Shown here: in pieces, positions 24,286 through 35,340 of the stretch
Layout: each line of letters opens with the position of its first letter
Position numbering within the stretch: position 1 is the first letter of the stretch
Assembly (NCBI GenBank): GCA_005656395.1
Contig: SRSI01000042.1
Coordinates: 62,001-126,000 of the forward strand
DNA from: Strongyloides papillosus
Lineage: Eukaryota; Nematoda; Chromadorea; Rhabditida; Strongyloididae
Direction of reading: 5' to 3'
DNA: 64,000 nt
Program-made: the position numbers and the translations under genes
The notes under the pieces: generated by a model
The model's database searches: none
Told to the model about the DNA's origin: nothing
What the model saw: the letters and a program-made list of their open reading frames with translations, nothing else

Positions 24286-25766
24286 CTAAGCTCTAACATA
24301 TGTTAATGTAAATGTATCAGTTGATGAAGAACCAACGTAACGAATTAAGACTGAGTTAGATTCAGATGTTACAGCTTTATTTGTATTACTTCCACAGAAA
24401 TTGATTCCAGTTGCTGTTTTATCTTTCGTGTATTTTATTTCAAGACTCTTTCCAGAATAACATGGATCATAGTTTGGTAATTTTGTACTAACAACATTAA
24501 CCTTAATTTTATAATTACTTGTTGTGTTAATGTAGTAGTAACAATCCAATAAACCAGTGATTTTTAATGTTTGTGCGGTGGTTGTTGCAGTTAATTGTTG
24601 GGCTCCACAGGCTGTAGATGTACTTGTGGCAAAGTTTTGGCATAAAGTACCAGAGAAACCAAGTGGGCACTTACAAACGGCGCAATTGTTTGGGTTTGTG
24701 TAAGCTCCGTTCTGACAAGAGAGTTTTGTAGCACAGGTTGAGTTGCAGTATTGGAAGTTAAGTAATTTCAAATCATTAAATGAAAGTTTAATATATTGTC
24801 CCATTGTTTTGTCATACAAAGTATTTTTAGAAGCGATTGTTGGATTACCATTATTTGTAAAATCATATCTTCCATAATGCATACCAGAACCATAATCGTA
24901 TGCTACTCCATATTCATTTACGCTACCGACGGTTCTTTTAACAAAATTTGATTCTAATCCTGGAATAATATTTGCTGTTTGGATATTAACAAATGAATCT
25001 CTGTCTGTTCGTGCTTGTTGATGGTGGACTCCTAAAGCATGGGCTGTTTCATGTTGAATGATTCCATTCCATGCACAACCATTTCCAATACTTATATCTT
25101 GTGGAGCATTAGAGTAAATTCTTCCAATGTATGACCAACAACCGCTTCCTAAGTAGTATCTTAAACCAGATTTACCAGATATTGGAGTTGCACTTTTGCT
25201 GAAACGAATGCATGTCTCTGATGCTATACCGTTTAATGCTGTTGTAATCAAAGATGCGTTTACACCACTATCAACATAATATGGGATTGGGAAAGTCCAT
25301 TTGTAATACATATTAGCTGAAACAGCACGTTTCTTTCTTTTTAATATTTGAGCTTTATCTTCAAGATCACTGACATCGATCTTTTCATCTTCAGCCTCTT
25401 TGACGATGTCTGATACAATGGATTCTATTTGATTTTCTGTAAGTATAATATCACCTTGATATAAATTTGGATTTCCCATTGGAGTTTCTAATAATACATC
25501 AGTATTATCATCATCAGCATCAGTTTCAGTTCTATTTTTAAGTTTCATTAATCTTCTTTGTAATTTATTTAGACGTTTCAATCCATTAACGGTATTGTCA
25601 AAGTTTCTTTGAGCTTTATCAGTTAAACTTTTTCTCGTTTCATCTCTGATTTCAAAACGGCGTCTCTTAAGATTTAATTAATTATAATAACAAAGGAAAA
25701 AAAACTTACACCCTCGATCGAGAAAGCAACAAGAAGGATAAGGAAGAATTCTTTAATAAAGTACAT
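24286..25766 (-). CDS. Secreted astacin metalloprotease with EGF and CUB-like domains (array copy 5)
   Basis: Exon 1 is 25710-25766 (signal peptide MYFIKEFFLILLVAFSIEG), intron 25666-25709, exon 2 24286-25665; 478 residues. The propeptide is acidic and ends at KRKKR, a strong furin-type site. The zinc motif is HETAHALGVHHQQARTDR (from 224), with all catalytic residues present but Gln in place of the family Glu, as in copy 3. The Met-turn is SGMHYGRY. The EGF-like segment (CQNGAYTNPNNCAVCKCPLG) and the CUB-like domain are complete, ending TLTYVRA. It is the most diverged intact copy and the first in array order on its strand. Upstream it has the shared CCATCTGATCAAACA motif and a TATATA-type box. 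Confidence 0.93.
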
Positions 25767-25827
25767 TTTTCAAGTGTGTCCTTTAAATAATTCCCACACT
25801 TTATATAGTATTTTAATTCCCCACTGA

Positions 25828-25842
25828 CCATCTGATCAAACA
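25828..25842 (-). promoter_or_regulatory. Conserved astacin upstream motif (copy 5)
   Basis: CCATCTGATCAAACA, 62-76 bp upstream of the copy-5 ATG, the same as copy 3 and one base from copy 1. The TTTATATAG stretch at about 25800-25808 (plus-strand view) is a plausible TATA element. Confidence 0.55.
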
Positions 25843-25932
25843 TGACATAGGCCCTTTTTTCAACGATTTTATTGGTTTAGATACCACGTAACTATTTAAC
25901 ATCATTATCAGAAAAAAAAATGTGTAGGCTAA

Positions 25933-26086
25933 ACAATTATTTGTATTCTTTTAAGTCTCATACAATTTAATATCCAGTAAAATTTATAAACACAGACGAA
26001 ATTTAACATACAATTATTTGTATTCTTTTAAGTATCATACAATTTAATATACAGTAAAATTTATAAACACATACAAAAGTTAACAT
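25933..26086. repeat. Two tandem copies of a 77-bp unit
   Basis: Units 25933-26009 and 26010-26086 are nearly identical by eye and both begin ACAATTATTTGTATTC. They lie between the 3' end of dis-3 and the promoter of astacin copy 5 and contain no open frame. Confidence 0.8.
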
Positions 26087-26149
26087 ACAATTGAATATAA
26101 ATACAATTTTATAAAAAGATATCAATAAAAACAGTTAGGAAAAATTAAA

Positions 26150-29063
26150 TTAATAACCATCCTCTATTATTAAAGGAGCACTTTCAACTTCAACATCATC
26201 ATCCGCCAACGTTAATTTTATTTTCATGTTACCATTCATCAACTTTATTGTACTTATAACGACACGGAGAGGTGAGAATATGTGTAAATTGTGAGATTCC
26301 ATGAAAGCTTTACCAGATGGGTATTTTTTAGAGTCAACGACAATTGCGGAATCAAAACCATATTTAGGAACAAAAACTTGGACACCATTGTTTTTGACTT
26401 TCATTATGTATGAGTCTGTTGTTTCAGTTTTATCTTTGAAGTATAGTAAAGTATTGAGGAAGACTGAAGCTCTACTGGCATATTGAGCATTCTTATGACG
26501 GTAATTCATGTTTTCTGTTGCAGACATAACACGTGTTTTATTAGCAAAATCCTTGTGAAATTCTTCAGCTCCAATAATGACACTTAACAAACGGTGAACC
26601 ATAACATCAGCATACCTACGAATGGGAGATGTAAAATGAGTATACTCTGGAACTGCTAAACCAAAATGTTTATACATCTTCGAATCAATAGAACCAGCAC
26701 AGAAGTATAAAGCTTGTGTCATGCATCTTGTTGTACTCATGCGAAGGAGTGTATCAGTCATTGAATCCTCTTTTGTTGCAGCATTCAGAGAATCGGATAA
26801 TGTTTTACCAGTTGAGACTTCTAAATGAGCCCCGAGTTGTTCAAAAATCTCTTTAAGTGGTTCAAACATCTTTTCACCGGGTTGTGGATGCCTGCGAAGG
26901 ACAGCAAATTCAGGATAATGTTGAATTAATTTTCTGGCGACTGTACAATTAGCCAATAACATGAATTCTTCAATCATTGACATTGTGGGTACAAAATTCT
27001 TTGAGGATACTTTTAATGGTAGACCTGTTGATGGATCAATTTCAAATCGTACCTCTGAGGAGGCTAATGTAAGAGCACCATTCTTTGTTCTTATGTCTTT
27101 TAGGACCCTTGAGATTTTCATTAAATTACGCAAACTTTGTGCGATATCACTATTATCGCTTTGATCATCATGCATAGCTTGTGCTTCATGGTAAGTGAAC
27201 TTTCTTTTTGATTTAATTAATGATTTTTGAAACCTTGGTTCTATATCATTATCAAGAATTAAATCTTCTTTGAAGTACCAGAATACAGAGAATGCATACC
27301 TCTCGACATCAGGCATAAGTGAACACAAGTCACCGGATAACAATCCTGGTAACATATCAATTCTTCGATCACAAAGATAGACAGATGTAGATCTTAACTG
27401 TGCTTCTCTATCAATAGCTGTACCAGGTTTAACAAATGCAGTTACATCAGCAATATGAACACCAACTTCATAACGTTGCTTATCCTCAATCCACCGACAA
27501 TGTAAAGCATCATCAATATCAGTACAACCATCTGGATCAACAGAACAAACAAGTAAATCTCTGATATCAACACGTCCATTTTCAAGATTTGGAACCCATG
27601 GTAATTTTGGTAAACAAGCATTAACTTGTTCCGAAAATGGAAGATATGGAATGTCATGTTCCAATAATATAACTTCATTCTCAACATTAACATCACCAGC
27701 ATTACCAATCATTCTTACGTAATGGCCAATCGGGTAACGTGAATTTGAAGGCCAGTCATCAACTTTAACAATGATTCTTTTACCACAAATTTCATCATAC
27801 CTTTTGACACGAACTCTAATCTTTGGGTATGATGGATCAGCAGGCAAGAATAAACAGTTTTCTCCATTTCCGGTTCTTGGCATTAATACACCACAAAGAC
27901 TTCTCCATGATCTTGATTTAACACCAATAACTTGTCCACTACAGACTTTTTCTTCCTCTTCGATTTTGATTTTCTTTACTACTGGAGCATCAAGTAATTC
28001 TTCAGCTTTTGCATCATCCTCCTTCAATTCATCGGATACATCAATTACTATATTATTATCAGGAGCAGACCATTGATCCTGGGGAAGAATTCTATAAAAT
28101 ACAACATCCTTGTTACAGGCACGGTTAATGTTATCTCTTCCTTTAAATAAAATACGTTCATCATCAGTAATATTTATCCATCCTTCATCCTTATTTTCTT
28201 TTGACAATTCAAATGTTCCCTGTCTAATTTCACCTTTCCTAATACCATCTTCTAATTCCTCTGTTTCATAGTATGGAGGGTACATATAATCATCAACATT
28301 TAAAACTTCTAAAGCCTTTAATCTATCCTTCAAATCATCACCACCAATAACGGCTTCCCCATACTCATTGATGGTATAACAATCACTGTATTCTTCTCTT
28401 ATTTTTAAACAATTATCCGCAGAGGCACATAATATGATAGGACGAATTTTTATGTTACTCTCATTCCAATGAGATTTCAAATAATTAGCCACTCTGATAA
28501 TTAAAGGATTGTACCGTATACTCATTTTCTTTCCAGCTGGTAGTGATATATAAGTATGTTCACAAATATCATCCAAAATTTCAAATACTCTAGAATCTTC
28601 CTTAAGGCATTCCGCAACAACTTGTCTTCCAGCCTTACGATGAATCTTCATCAACTCCTCAACTTGAGAATGACAAAACACAACATTGTCAATTCCTTGA
28701 AAATCAACCAAATCATATGCACTAACAAATAAATCTTGATCAAAAATTAGTACATGAGGATCTTCGACCAATGAATTTACTCCAGCATTGAATTCAGGCT
28801 CTAAACATGGTTTAGCGGCATCAGTATCACAATAAATATTTGCTTTCCTGCATGTTGGACAATCCTTCAATCCACAAATAATTTTTTCTCTCAAAAATTT
28901 CTCTGTAACTTTCTAAAAACGATACAAGAATAATGTTGATTAATAATAATGAACTTACCACACGAAATCTCTGACTTCCAGAAAGAAGATGGAGTGTCTT
29001 ATTTACACGTGTTGAAAAAGCACCATGATTTCTAATATTCAGATTAACATTTGAACAATACAT
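26150..29063 (-). CDS. dis-3: Exosome ribonuclease DIS3/RRP44
   Basis: Exon 1 is 28959-29063 (35 codons), intron 28913-28958, exon 2 26150-28912; 955 residues, the usual size for DIS3. The order is an N-terminal Cys cluster (CGLKDCPTC, CR3-like), PIN domain (about 88-225), two cold-shock domains, RNB exonuclease domain and a C-terminal S1 domain. The RNB active-site motif DPDGCTDIDDALH (494-506) keeps its four Asp, so 3'-5' exonuclease activity on exosome substrates is expected. The PIN domain keeps the first acidic residue (FDQD, about 93) and the Glu (VEE, about 120-121). It has Asn at about 170 (RYNP) and Ser at about 199 (CASADN), where human and yeast proteins have catalytic Asp. Endonuclease activity is therefore probably lost. 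It lies 180 bp downstream of the Kelch gene on the same strand. Confidence 0.96.
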
Positions 29064-29242
29064 TTCTTCTTTCTACAATAAAATTATTAAACTAATACTT
29101 AATATTTTATACTTTAAATGTAGAGACAAAACTCCAAAGGTATTCTGTGTAAGTGATAACACGTAAGAAAATGCACAATTTTAAATACAAGATATTTATC
29201 TCTATAAATGTACAAAGTTATTATTATTTAAATATTATTATT
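29064..29242. other. Short gap between two co-directional genes
   Basis: Only 179 bp separates the Kelch stop from the dis-3 ATG. That is short for independent nematode genes and in the range seen for operon members with trans-spliced downstream genes. No spliced-leader site can be proven from sequence alone. Confidence 0.4.
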
Positions 29243-31184
29243 TCAATAAGTTATGAGTGAAAAAGAGTCATTAAAAAATTGTAATCTAACATCAAGTATG
29301 CTCCATTTGTTATTCGGTATGTCAAGCATCTGAATTCTATTTGTTCCCTTTATTTCATCAATAGCCCCTCCAAGAACGTATAAACTGTTATTGTAAAATA
29401 GTGATCTAGCTCCGTAGATTGGTATCGGGAGTGAAGGTAAAGTTTTCCAGCAATTGTTACGTAGATCATATAAATGACATTCATTCCTGGAGACATTTGA
29501 GTACCCACCACATACATAAATACTATCACCATTTCTACAGGATGTTGATAAGTATCTTCCTGTGGGTATTTTTCCTAATTGTTTAATTTTACCTTCCCTT
29601 GGGTCATAACGTCGGATTAGGGCAGATAATCCTCCTGGAGTCAAATATATAGCATTCTTTGCTACAATTGCATCAAATCCGTGGTCTTTTACAGTTTCTG
29701 TTCCTTTGCCCTTGAACCATCTCATTTTTTCAAGTGAAAATCTTATATTTTCAGTAAGTAAAAGAAATATTTTAACTTACTTTTCTGTTACAGCAACAGT
29801 CCTACTGCCTTGTTTTCCTCCAAAAGCATATATTGTGTTATCAATAATACAACTTGCAAATGAAAATCTTGGGGCTGCCATTTTGTATGGGAGAGTTGTA
29901 ATTGTCTTATTTGAAATATCGTACTTCAAAAAGGCACTAGATACTTGGCCTTCCATTAATTTATCATAGCCACCGAAAATATAGGCATGATTTGATACCC
30001 GTTCACACCTATGATGTTGCAGATATTGTTCCGTTTCACCAACTTTCTCAATAGTATGAGTTTCTGAATCGAAAACGTATATATCCTTCTTCCTTTTTGA
30101 TCCTCCAACTTGAAATAAGTTTTAGAAAATAATTATTACCCTAAAACTTACACATTAATGCTCTGGAGAAACATTCACCATTCTTCAATACATTGTTAAC
30201 AATAGGTGTTTGTTTCTGGCTAACCCTTGTAACCACAGTACTCCATGAATCATTAATAATAGAATCTATTTGTTCTCTAACGGTTGCCTCCAAATCTGTG
30301 TTAATATCATCCTTCACGTCACTCATCAAAGTAAGTTTATCAAATATGTAACTTGCAATTACATCACAGTCATAAATGTCATCTTTAGTTAAAATTTTCT
30401 CTTGAATGTATTTTGCTGAAATTTTCTCCCAATTTAAAAGTGAAACTATATTAACCCAATTAAATTTCCTCCTGTCTGCGTCATGTTTGGCCCATCTTAG
30501 GGCAATCTCTAACAGTGATTCCTGTAGATCTTCTTTTAATGCCAACTTCCTGAACAGAATTTGTAGTTCTGTGAAAGACATTTGTTCAAAATGTATATCA
30601 GCTTTACGGGCCTCCTCAAACTGTAAGAGAAAAGATATTTTTTTAAATTAAATTGTACAAGAAAAATTACCCAAATTTTTGTTCCAATTGTTGAAATGAC
30701 AATATCTTGAAAGTTTGTTAGCCCATCTTTAATACATCTCCTCAACAATAAAATATAATACTTTGGATGTAAATCATGAAGAACATAAGACAACAGTGTA
30801 ATCTAAAATAATGTAATTACCTTACACATGGGAAAACGTTACCTCTAAATCATGAAGATGGAATTTTGAATAAATATTTAATAAATTCCAAAATGTCCTC
30901 TCAGAGATTTCGAAATTTCCATTGTTATAAATATAATCGAGATAAACCTCAAAATCCTCCTCATTTACACCTGTGAGTGTATAGTCATCTGGAAATATTA
31001 TAGTAATATTTAAAACTACAAAACACCACCTACTGATATTTTGTCCACTTTTGAAAAGTTCATGGAAAAAGTGATTGTTACTGGCAAGGATAATTTTTGA
31101 TAAGGCAAATGATTTGTTGTTAACCCTTATCGTTATGTCGGAGAATAAATTATTTTTACGATAAAATTTTAGGAGTGGGAACAT
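29243..31184 (-). CDS. BTB-BACK-Kelch protein (CUL3 adaptor-like)
   Basis: Six exons join in frame: 31034-31184, 30843-30988, 30671-30802, 30152-30620, 29781-30108 and 29243-29741. Introns run about 40-50 nt with GT-AG ends, and the product is 574 residues. The N-terminus is a BTB domain (residues 1-99; LFSDITIRVNNKSFALSK, HHFF/LF-type core), then a BACK-like helical region (about 100-300), then Kelch repeats (300-574) with repeated G-G turns (AYIFGGY, IYAFGGK, IYVCGGY, LYVLGGA). Such proteins commonly serve as substrate adaptors of CUL3 ubiquitin ligases or as actin-associated factors; the substrate is unknown. It could be co-transcribed with dis-3. The last Kelch blade is short, so the propeller may close with N-terminal strands. 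Confidence 0.9.
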
Positions 31185-31600
31185 TTTGTGTGAATAGAAG
31201 TCTGTAGTGTTTTATTTTCTGATATTTAGCTTTGGGAAAACATTCGCTCTAAGATGTAATTGGGATTTGGGTTGTTAAGATAAGGTGTGCAAGGTGGAGA
31301 AATGTGGTAGAATTTTTGATCAAATAAAAGTTATAGTGAATCATAATCTTTGGGTTTGTTAAGTCAACATCATAAGTAAACATTCATTTTCACATGTTTG
31401 AAACGTTATTTTAGATAGGATTTTTTATTTTTAAAGAAATAAAATTTGAAAATAAGCCTTCTAGAACATTTTTTCATTAATATCATTACAGTTTACCACA
31501 TGGTTGATAGACCTTATGTAACTATGAATGATGAATATATGTTAAATATTTTTATTCATAAAATATATGTAAAAAAAACATTTTAAACAATTCACTCTAT
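31185..31600. other. Intergenic spacer between Kelch and mucin-like array
   Basis: Divergent spacer between the minus-strand Kelch gene and the plus-strand mucin-like array. Nothing beyond possible promoter sequence is seen. Confidence 0.5.
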
Positions 31601-31611
31601 GATAAAATGTT

Positions 31612-31712
31612 ATACTTTGTGTTTTTTTAAACAAAATCAAACATTAGGGTTATATTTAAAATTTTTATTAAATAGTATATAAGTTAATAAAAATTAAAAA
31701 TTTTATATAACG
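31612..31712 (+). promoter_or_regulatory. Shared array promoter block (copy 1, A type)
   Basis: Contains TACTTTGTGTTTTT, a short spacer with AAAATCAAA, and AATAGTATATAAGTTAATAAAA ahead of the ATG at 31722. The same order of elements precedes all nine family copies. The GTATATAA part is a good TATA-box candidate. Confidence 0.65.
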
Positions 31713-31721
31713 ATTAAAAAA

Positions 31722-32309
31722 ATGTTCTATAGTAATTTAAAATTTCTATTTCTACTATTACTAATTATTAACATTCTTGAAATATTATTAGGCGCTTCAA
31801 GAAGGAAAACAGGTGGACAAACGAGAAATGATGCTGGCAATGCTCCAGATAATCTTGTGCTATTAAATTTAAGAAGATTTTCATTTTTAAGAAGACCGAC
31901 TACTACACCACCACAACAAGTAACACGTATATTAACACCTCTAACAACTACAACTACTTCATCAACTAGAGCTCTTACAACAACTAGTGTTCCCCCAACA
32001 ACTACTGTTCTTCCAACAACTACTGTTTCTCCAACAACTACTGTTTCTCCAACAACTCAAAATCCAACAACAACCACAAAAATACTTACAACAATATCGC
32101 CAACATCTTTACCACCTACAACTACGCTTCAAGCAACGAAAAAAGGTAACACTTCTAAGAACGACAAAGGTAAGGGAAAAGAAGAAAAAAAACCAAAGGT
32201 AACTAAGGCGCCAAAGATAAAGAATTCTAAAGAACCAAAAACTACTGTATCAAAAAGTACAACTACCACTACAGAACCACCACCAACAGAATACGTAAAT
32301 TTTTATTAA
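31722..32309 (+). CDS. Secreted Thr/Pro-rich mucin-like protein (array copy 1, A type)
   Basis: A single-exon 195-residue product. It has a signal peptide (about residues 1-24, MFYSNLKFLFLLLLIINILE...), a short basic segment and a mucin-like core of Thr/Pro repeats (about 60-140, TTTVSPTTTVSPTT type). A Lys-rich stretch follows (about 140-180), and the C-terminus is PPPTEYVNFY. Thr-rich cores of this type are expected to be heavily O-glycosylated; surface or secreted roles are inferred and no enzyme motif is seen. It is the only intact A-type copy; the A copies at 35.3 and 39.1 kb are broken. It shares the upstream block with its neighbours. The family has no name that I can assign. Confidence 0.8.
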   Translation: MFYSNLKFLFLLLLIINILEILLGASRRKTGGQTRNDAGNAPDNLVLLNLRRFSFLRRPTTTPPQQVTRILTPLTTTTTSSTRALTTTSVPPTTTVLPTTTVSPTTTVSPTTQNPTTTTKILTTISPTSLPPTTTLQATKKGNTSKNDKGKGKEEKKPKVTKAPKIKNSKEPKTTVSKSTTTTTEPPPTEYVNFY

Positions 32310-33394
32310 CTTGAAGAAGGTACTTTAAGATTTTATAGTTAAAAAATAAGAAATAATCAAACCAAATTTTCTTTATTTATTGAATTAAATTCTATAAAAA
32401 AAGACATAATTTTTATTTTTCAATAAATCAAGAACTTTTATAAAAAAAGAATACTATTTGTATAATTGATTAATTTTAAAATAATTCTTTTTTAATTCAA
32501 ATATTCTTTTTTTTTCTTGATTTTTAAAAGTGTAATAAATTTACTCCACAATTAAACATTTACATTTTTTGAAATTAGTGCATATTTTTGCTTTGATAAT
32601 CATCTAAGAGAATGAATTTGAAAATTTCTGTAACTTTTAATTTATTTTGATTGGATAAGTTATAAGAAAATTATTACCTACATAATAATTTAGTTTTGTC
32701 ATGAAAATGTAAATTAAGATAAAACTCAAAATATTATAATAAGACAAAAAAATATTCAAATTGAAGTACTAATGAAATATGTATTTCGATTTCAAATCTT
32801 TAATATCCATTACCTAAATGTTTACCTTTCATTTTATTTTTATAATTTGGTAAAAATTGATTATTTAAACAATTTCATTGTTAAATATAATTTGATTTTT
32901 GGGTTTTATATGAATACTGATAGAAAAGAATATTATTTTTAATAAAAGTAAAAGACTTCCTCGTTATAGATTAACACTTTATATAATAAAAGATGTGGAA
33001 TTTAAGTTTCTAAAAAGGGTAACTTGAAACAGTGGGAATTCATAGAAAAGTTTGATAATTTTAAATCAAAAGAAATTTCATATGATAATTAAAGATTTTC
33101 TAAAGCAGAACATCTTTATTTAAAAAATATTGTTTTTTCTTTCACCTAAATATAAAAATTACTGTCAAACATATTAACGAAAAATAAACTATTTATTTGA
33201 TGAAATATATGATTTCTAGATATTTTATAATAAAATTAAATCTTACAAACAAAAAAGTATTCTTTTTCAAATCATTATCCCTTTTATCAAAAAATTGATT
33301 AATTCAAGGTACCTGTGGAAAATAAACATTTTTATAAAATTATTAAAAAAAATATAGGCGCAAACATCGTTTTAAACAACTCAGTTAACAAAAT
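32310..33394. other. Array spacer, A-type 3' flank
   Basis: No open frame. The sequence is homologous along most of its length to the spacers after the A-type copies at 35.3 and 39.1 kb. Shared words include TTTTTTTCTT..., an ACATTTTTTGAAAT-type stretch and TTGATTTTTGGGTTTTATATG. This shows that the duplication unit includes flanks. Confidence 0.75.
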
Positions 33395-33510
33395 AATTGT
33401 TGTACTTTGTGTTTTTAGTGTATAATCAAAAACTATATTTAAATAAATGGTTCACATTAAGTAGTATATAAATTAATAAAATATAAAAATTTTAACACGT
33501 TATTAACTTT
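33395..33510 (+). promoter_or_regulatory. Shared array promoter block (copy 2, B type)
   Basis: TTGTACTTTGTGTTTTTAG, TGTATAATCAAAAACTAT, GGTTCACATTAA and AGTATATAAATTAATAAAAT appear in that order. The TATA-like part is about 60 bp before the ATG. Confidence 0.7.
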
Positions 33511-33516
33511 TAAAAA

Positions 33517-34128
33517 ATGAATTTTTTTAACTTTAAATATCTATTATTAATATTACTAATTATTAGTATTCTTGAAACATTCTCGGATGCTAAAAAAAGT
33601 AGAAAAAAAGGAAAAAATAAATCTAAAAAAAGTAGTAAAAATAAAAAAGTCTCTAGCGGTATTCCTAATCAACATAATATTATCAGATTTCCAACAAGAA
33701 CAACAGGAACTACACAACAACATACATATCCTACACAAAATACTCACAGGCCTGCACAGACAACATCAGCTCCAACAACAACATCAGCTCCAACAACAAC
33801 AGCATCTCCAACAACAACGTCAGCTCCAACAACAGCAACTACACAAAGAACATCACCTCCAACAACACCAGCTCCATCAACTCAAACAGTACCAACAACA
33901 CAAACCTCTACTGCTAAAACTAAAAAAAAGAATAATAAAACTTCTAATAAGAATAAAAAACCTAAAACAACAACTCCATCTACAACAGCTAGACCTACAA
34001 CAACAACATCTAAAAAAACTAAAGGACCTAAACCAACAAAAAAACCTAATCCACCAAAAACTTCTAAAACAACTAATCAAAGACCTACTACAACACAAGG
34101 ACCAACAGATTACTTCAACGCTTATTAA
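33517..34128 (+). CDS. Secreted Thr/Pro-rich mucin-like protein (array copy 2, B type)
   Basis: 203 residues in one exon. Signal peptide MNFFNFKYLLLILLIISILE (cleavage probably after SDA), a Lys/Ser-rich basic segment (26-48), then a Thr/Ala/Pro core with TTSAP repeats (about 75-130). A second basic part follows, with alternating KKxKGPKPTKKP-like and Thr-rich runs, and the C-terminus is GPTDYFNAY. There are no cysteines in the mature part. Similar in order and ends to copies 4 and 6, the other B-type members. Secretion or coating of a surface is the likely fate. Overlapping frames in the same interval, on both strands, are by-products of the simple repeats. Confidence 0.82.
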   Translation: MNFFNFKYLLLILLIISILETFSDAKKSRKKGKNKSKKSSKNKKVSSGIPNQHNIIRFPTRTTGTTQQHTYPTQNTHRPAQTTSAPTTTSAPTTTASPTTTSAPTTATTQRTSPPTTPAPSTQTVPTTQTSTAKTKKKNNKTSNKNKKPKTTTPSTTARPTTTTSKKTKGPKPTKKPNPPKTSKTTNQRPTTTQGPTDYFNAY

Positions 34129-35224
34129 CTGTAAGAAGATGTTTTCAAATTTTTTAGTTGAAAGAATGACCAATAGACATACTAAATTGTATACTTTCAG
34201 TTTCCCATCTTATTTTTGAAAATGTATAGTTTTTACATTTCAACAAATCAGAGAACTTTCATTAAAGAGGAATACTATTTGTATTGTTGATTTATTTAAA
34301 AAATCTAATTTTTATTCAAAACAAAGTATTTTCTTGTGTTTTGTGAAATGTAGAAAATTTATCCTATAATTTAAAATAAAATTTTTTTATATTTGCATTT
34401 ATCTTTCCCAAACCAATATTTTAAAGAAGGATTTGACAGCTTCTTGTAATTGTTAATTTATTTCAAGCAAATAAATATTAACAAATTAAAATGCTTTCAA
34501 GATCAATCTATTTTTTTTAAATAAAACCAAGAGTAGAAATTTTAACGGGACAAAAGTATAATAACCAAATTAATGTAATAGTAGAACATTTTTTAATTTT
34601 AAATATATAGTGTTCAATAATACAAAATTTCATTTTTTTACTCTTACATTTCTGTAGAAATTGTTTATATTTAGGATAGCTTTATGATTAACCAAATCTC
34701 GGTTTTTGGCTTCATAACATCATAACAAAAAAAGAATGTTATATTTCAAAAAAGTAGTGGGATTTTTGATGATAAGTTAAATATTGGAACACATGGTATA
34801 AAAATGGAATAAATCTCAATTTCTAGGAAAACACAATTTAAACAGTAAAAATTTTTTAATTATTTAAATAGTATTTTTAAAAACATTAACGATAAAAAAA
34901 GTTTAGTATAAAAGATTTAAACGATCAATAAAACAAATAGCTTATAATTTACTGATAATTAACATTTAAAAGTATAAAAATTAAGGTTATCATTGTTGTG
35001 AAAAGTGGTCCATTATTTTTAAAATGAAATCTGCGATTTAAAGTTATTGGATAAAAATTAATTTCCAAATACTACGTAACTATATTTTACAATTTTTCCA
35101 TTTTAATTATCCAAATGTTTGGTAAAATTAACGCAATTATTGATAATAAATATTGTTTATTATTTTATTAAAAAAAATACTTGTATTAGTAGTGTATTAA
35201 AAAAATCAGTAAAAGAAATAACAT
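34129..35224. other. Array spacer, B-type 3' flank
   Basis: No gene. It is homologous to the spacers after copies 4 and 6 (37.7-38.8 and 41.6-42.8 kb) and distinct from the A-type spacers, which supports the A-B pair structure. Confidence 0.7.
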
Positions 35225-35332
35225 CATACTTTGTGTTTTTAGTTTATAATAAAAAAACTATATATAAATTAATGGTTCACATTAAATAGTATATAAAGTA
35301 ATAAAATACAAAAAATTTAACGTTGTATTAAT
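35225..35332 (+). promoter_or_regulatory. Shared array promoter block (copy 3, A type)
   Basis: TACTTTGTGTTTTTAG, GGTTCACATTAA and TAGTATATAAAGTAATAAAATAC are intact although the gene below is broken. Confidence 0.65.
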
Positions 35333-35340
35333 TTTAAAGT

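Noticed and set aside
27442..28076. Extra frames inside dis-3 on both strands
   Set aside because: They overlap a well-supported conserved coding region and show no motifs.
33572..34219. Overlapping Gln/Leu/His-rich 215-codon frame
   Set aside because: Frame-shifted reading of the ACA-rich repeat in copy 2; no signal peptide and not conserved between copies, whereas the Thr frame is.
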